Of a stretch of DNA of 64,000 nucleotides, positions 63,767-64,000 are shown piece after piece. The stretch is taken from assembly GCA_964059195.1 (NCBI GenBank), contig CAXKWD010000002.1, forward strand, positions 153,839,042 through 153,903,041, written 5' to 3'. Positions within the stretch are counted from its first letter, which is position 1, and every line of letters starts with the position of its first letter. The notes beneath the pieces are model-generated. The model saw only the letters and a list, made by a program, of their open reading frames with translations. It searched no databases and was not told the origin of the DNA. The DNA is from Ectobius pallidus (taxonomy: Eukaryota; Arthropoda; Insecta; Blattodea; Ectobiidae). A program made the translations under genes and the position numbers.

Positions 63767-64000
63767 CAGAAGGAATGTAAGATTGTATTTTGGAATGTAG
63801 AAGGCTTAAAATCAAAGATTTCTAGTGGAGAAGTGTACGGGGTACTGAAATTAGGTGATATAATAGCAGTGGTCGAGACCTGGTGCGTGGAAGGTGAAAG
63901 TGTACAGCTGAAAGACTACCATTACATAGGAAAACATGGAACGCGAAAGGGCAATAGAGGGAGAGCTTCAGGAGGTATTGGTGTTTTTATTAGAAATAGT
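63767..64000 (+). CDS. LINE ORF2 N-terminus (AP endonuclease), partial at window edge
   Basis: Open from the codon after ORF1's TAG to the window end in the same frame: CKIVFWNVEGLKSKISSGEV (the 'W N V . G L' endonuclease start), LGDIIAVVETWCVEGE ('D I . A . . E T W', catalytic E), and GRASGGIGVFIRNS ('GG.GVFI'). No ATG precedes the domain, so expression would need readthrough, reinitiation or a fused polyprotein. The protein would nick DNA to prime reverse transcription. Confidence 0.8.

Larger units (their letters stand above)
62599..64000 (+). mobile_element. LINE 5' half (CR1/L2-like), 3' part beyond window
   Basis: The 5' UTR starts near 62600 (GCGCGAGCAGCGATAGAGAG region, GC-richer than its surroundings), followed by ORF1 (62799-63766) and the AP-endonuclease start of ORF2 (63767 to the window end). 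No target duplication can be checked. Confidence 0.82.

Overview
This window is intergenic, repeat-dominated DNA from an arthropod, most likely a large-genome insect. The evidence is indirect: AT-rich sequence, introns-and-repeats style layout, and an insect-type mix of RTE, Jockey/I-like, CR1-like, Penelope-like, Gypsy, BEL/Pao, hAT, Tc1/mariner, Tigger, piggyBac-like and Helitron sequences, plus three tRNA-derived SINE types. The RTE leader and SINE tails remind me of cockroach and termite genomes, but I cannot prove the species. I see no intact host gene. One short exon-like ORF with a splice acceptor (44850-45125) is the best candidate for host coding sequence.

Region by region. 1-3187: an RTE-type LINE on the minus strand, cut by the window edge. 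3188-20485: a nest, in order: a hAT-like coding fragment; a solo LTR with a 4-bp target duplication; two inverted-repeat arms 12.6 kb apart, the left one split by a Helitron; and between the arms an 11.4-kb Gypsy element with both LTRs, itself hit by a 5'-inverted RTE LINE and a SINE. 20973-23631: a terminal-inverted-repeat element holding a Tigger deletion copy. 23690-25164: a piggyBac-like fragment and a long tRNA SINE. 26214-28370: a nearly complete Tc1/mariner-superfamily transposon. 29200-31091: a hAT deletion copy with a hAT MITE inside it. 32420-36500: a four-part nest in which a hAT gene is split by an Academ-like DNA transposon that carries a SINE and a Helitron. 36930-37765: a tRNA-headed minisatellite element.

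38061-40358: a transposon coding for an insect-wide protein of unknown class. 40563-41715: a mariner deletion copy and a hAT MITE. 41820-46606: the quietest stretch, with ORF fragments, a splice-acceptor exon and a 297-bp tandem duplication. 46892-49190: a second Academ-like copy, inserted next to Jockey-type LINE ORF1 sequence. 49964-54540: a foldback with ~660-bp arms whose spacer is a Penelope-like 3' end bearing a hammerhead-like motif; a LINE with reverse transcriptase and RNase H sits in one arm. 55840-57560: a Penelope-like element with RT and GIY-YIG domains. 57590-59460: a BEL/Pao deletion copy. 59625-62214: a second minisatellite element, a CR1-like tail and a hAT MITE. 62600-64000: the 5' half of a LINE whose two reading frames are separated by one in-frame UAG.

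The elements do not form a pathway. Their value is as a dated stack of insertions: at least ten have target duplications I could read directly, and two Helitrons and one SINE have matching empty sites elsewhere in the same window.
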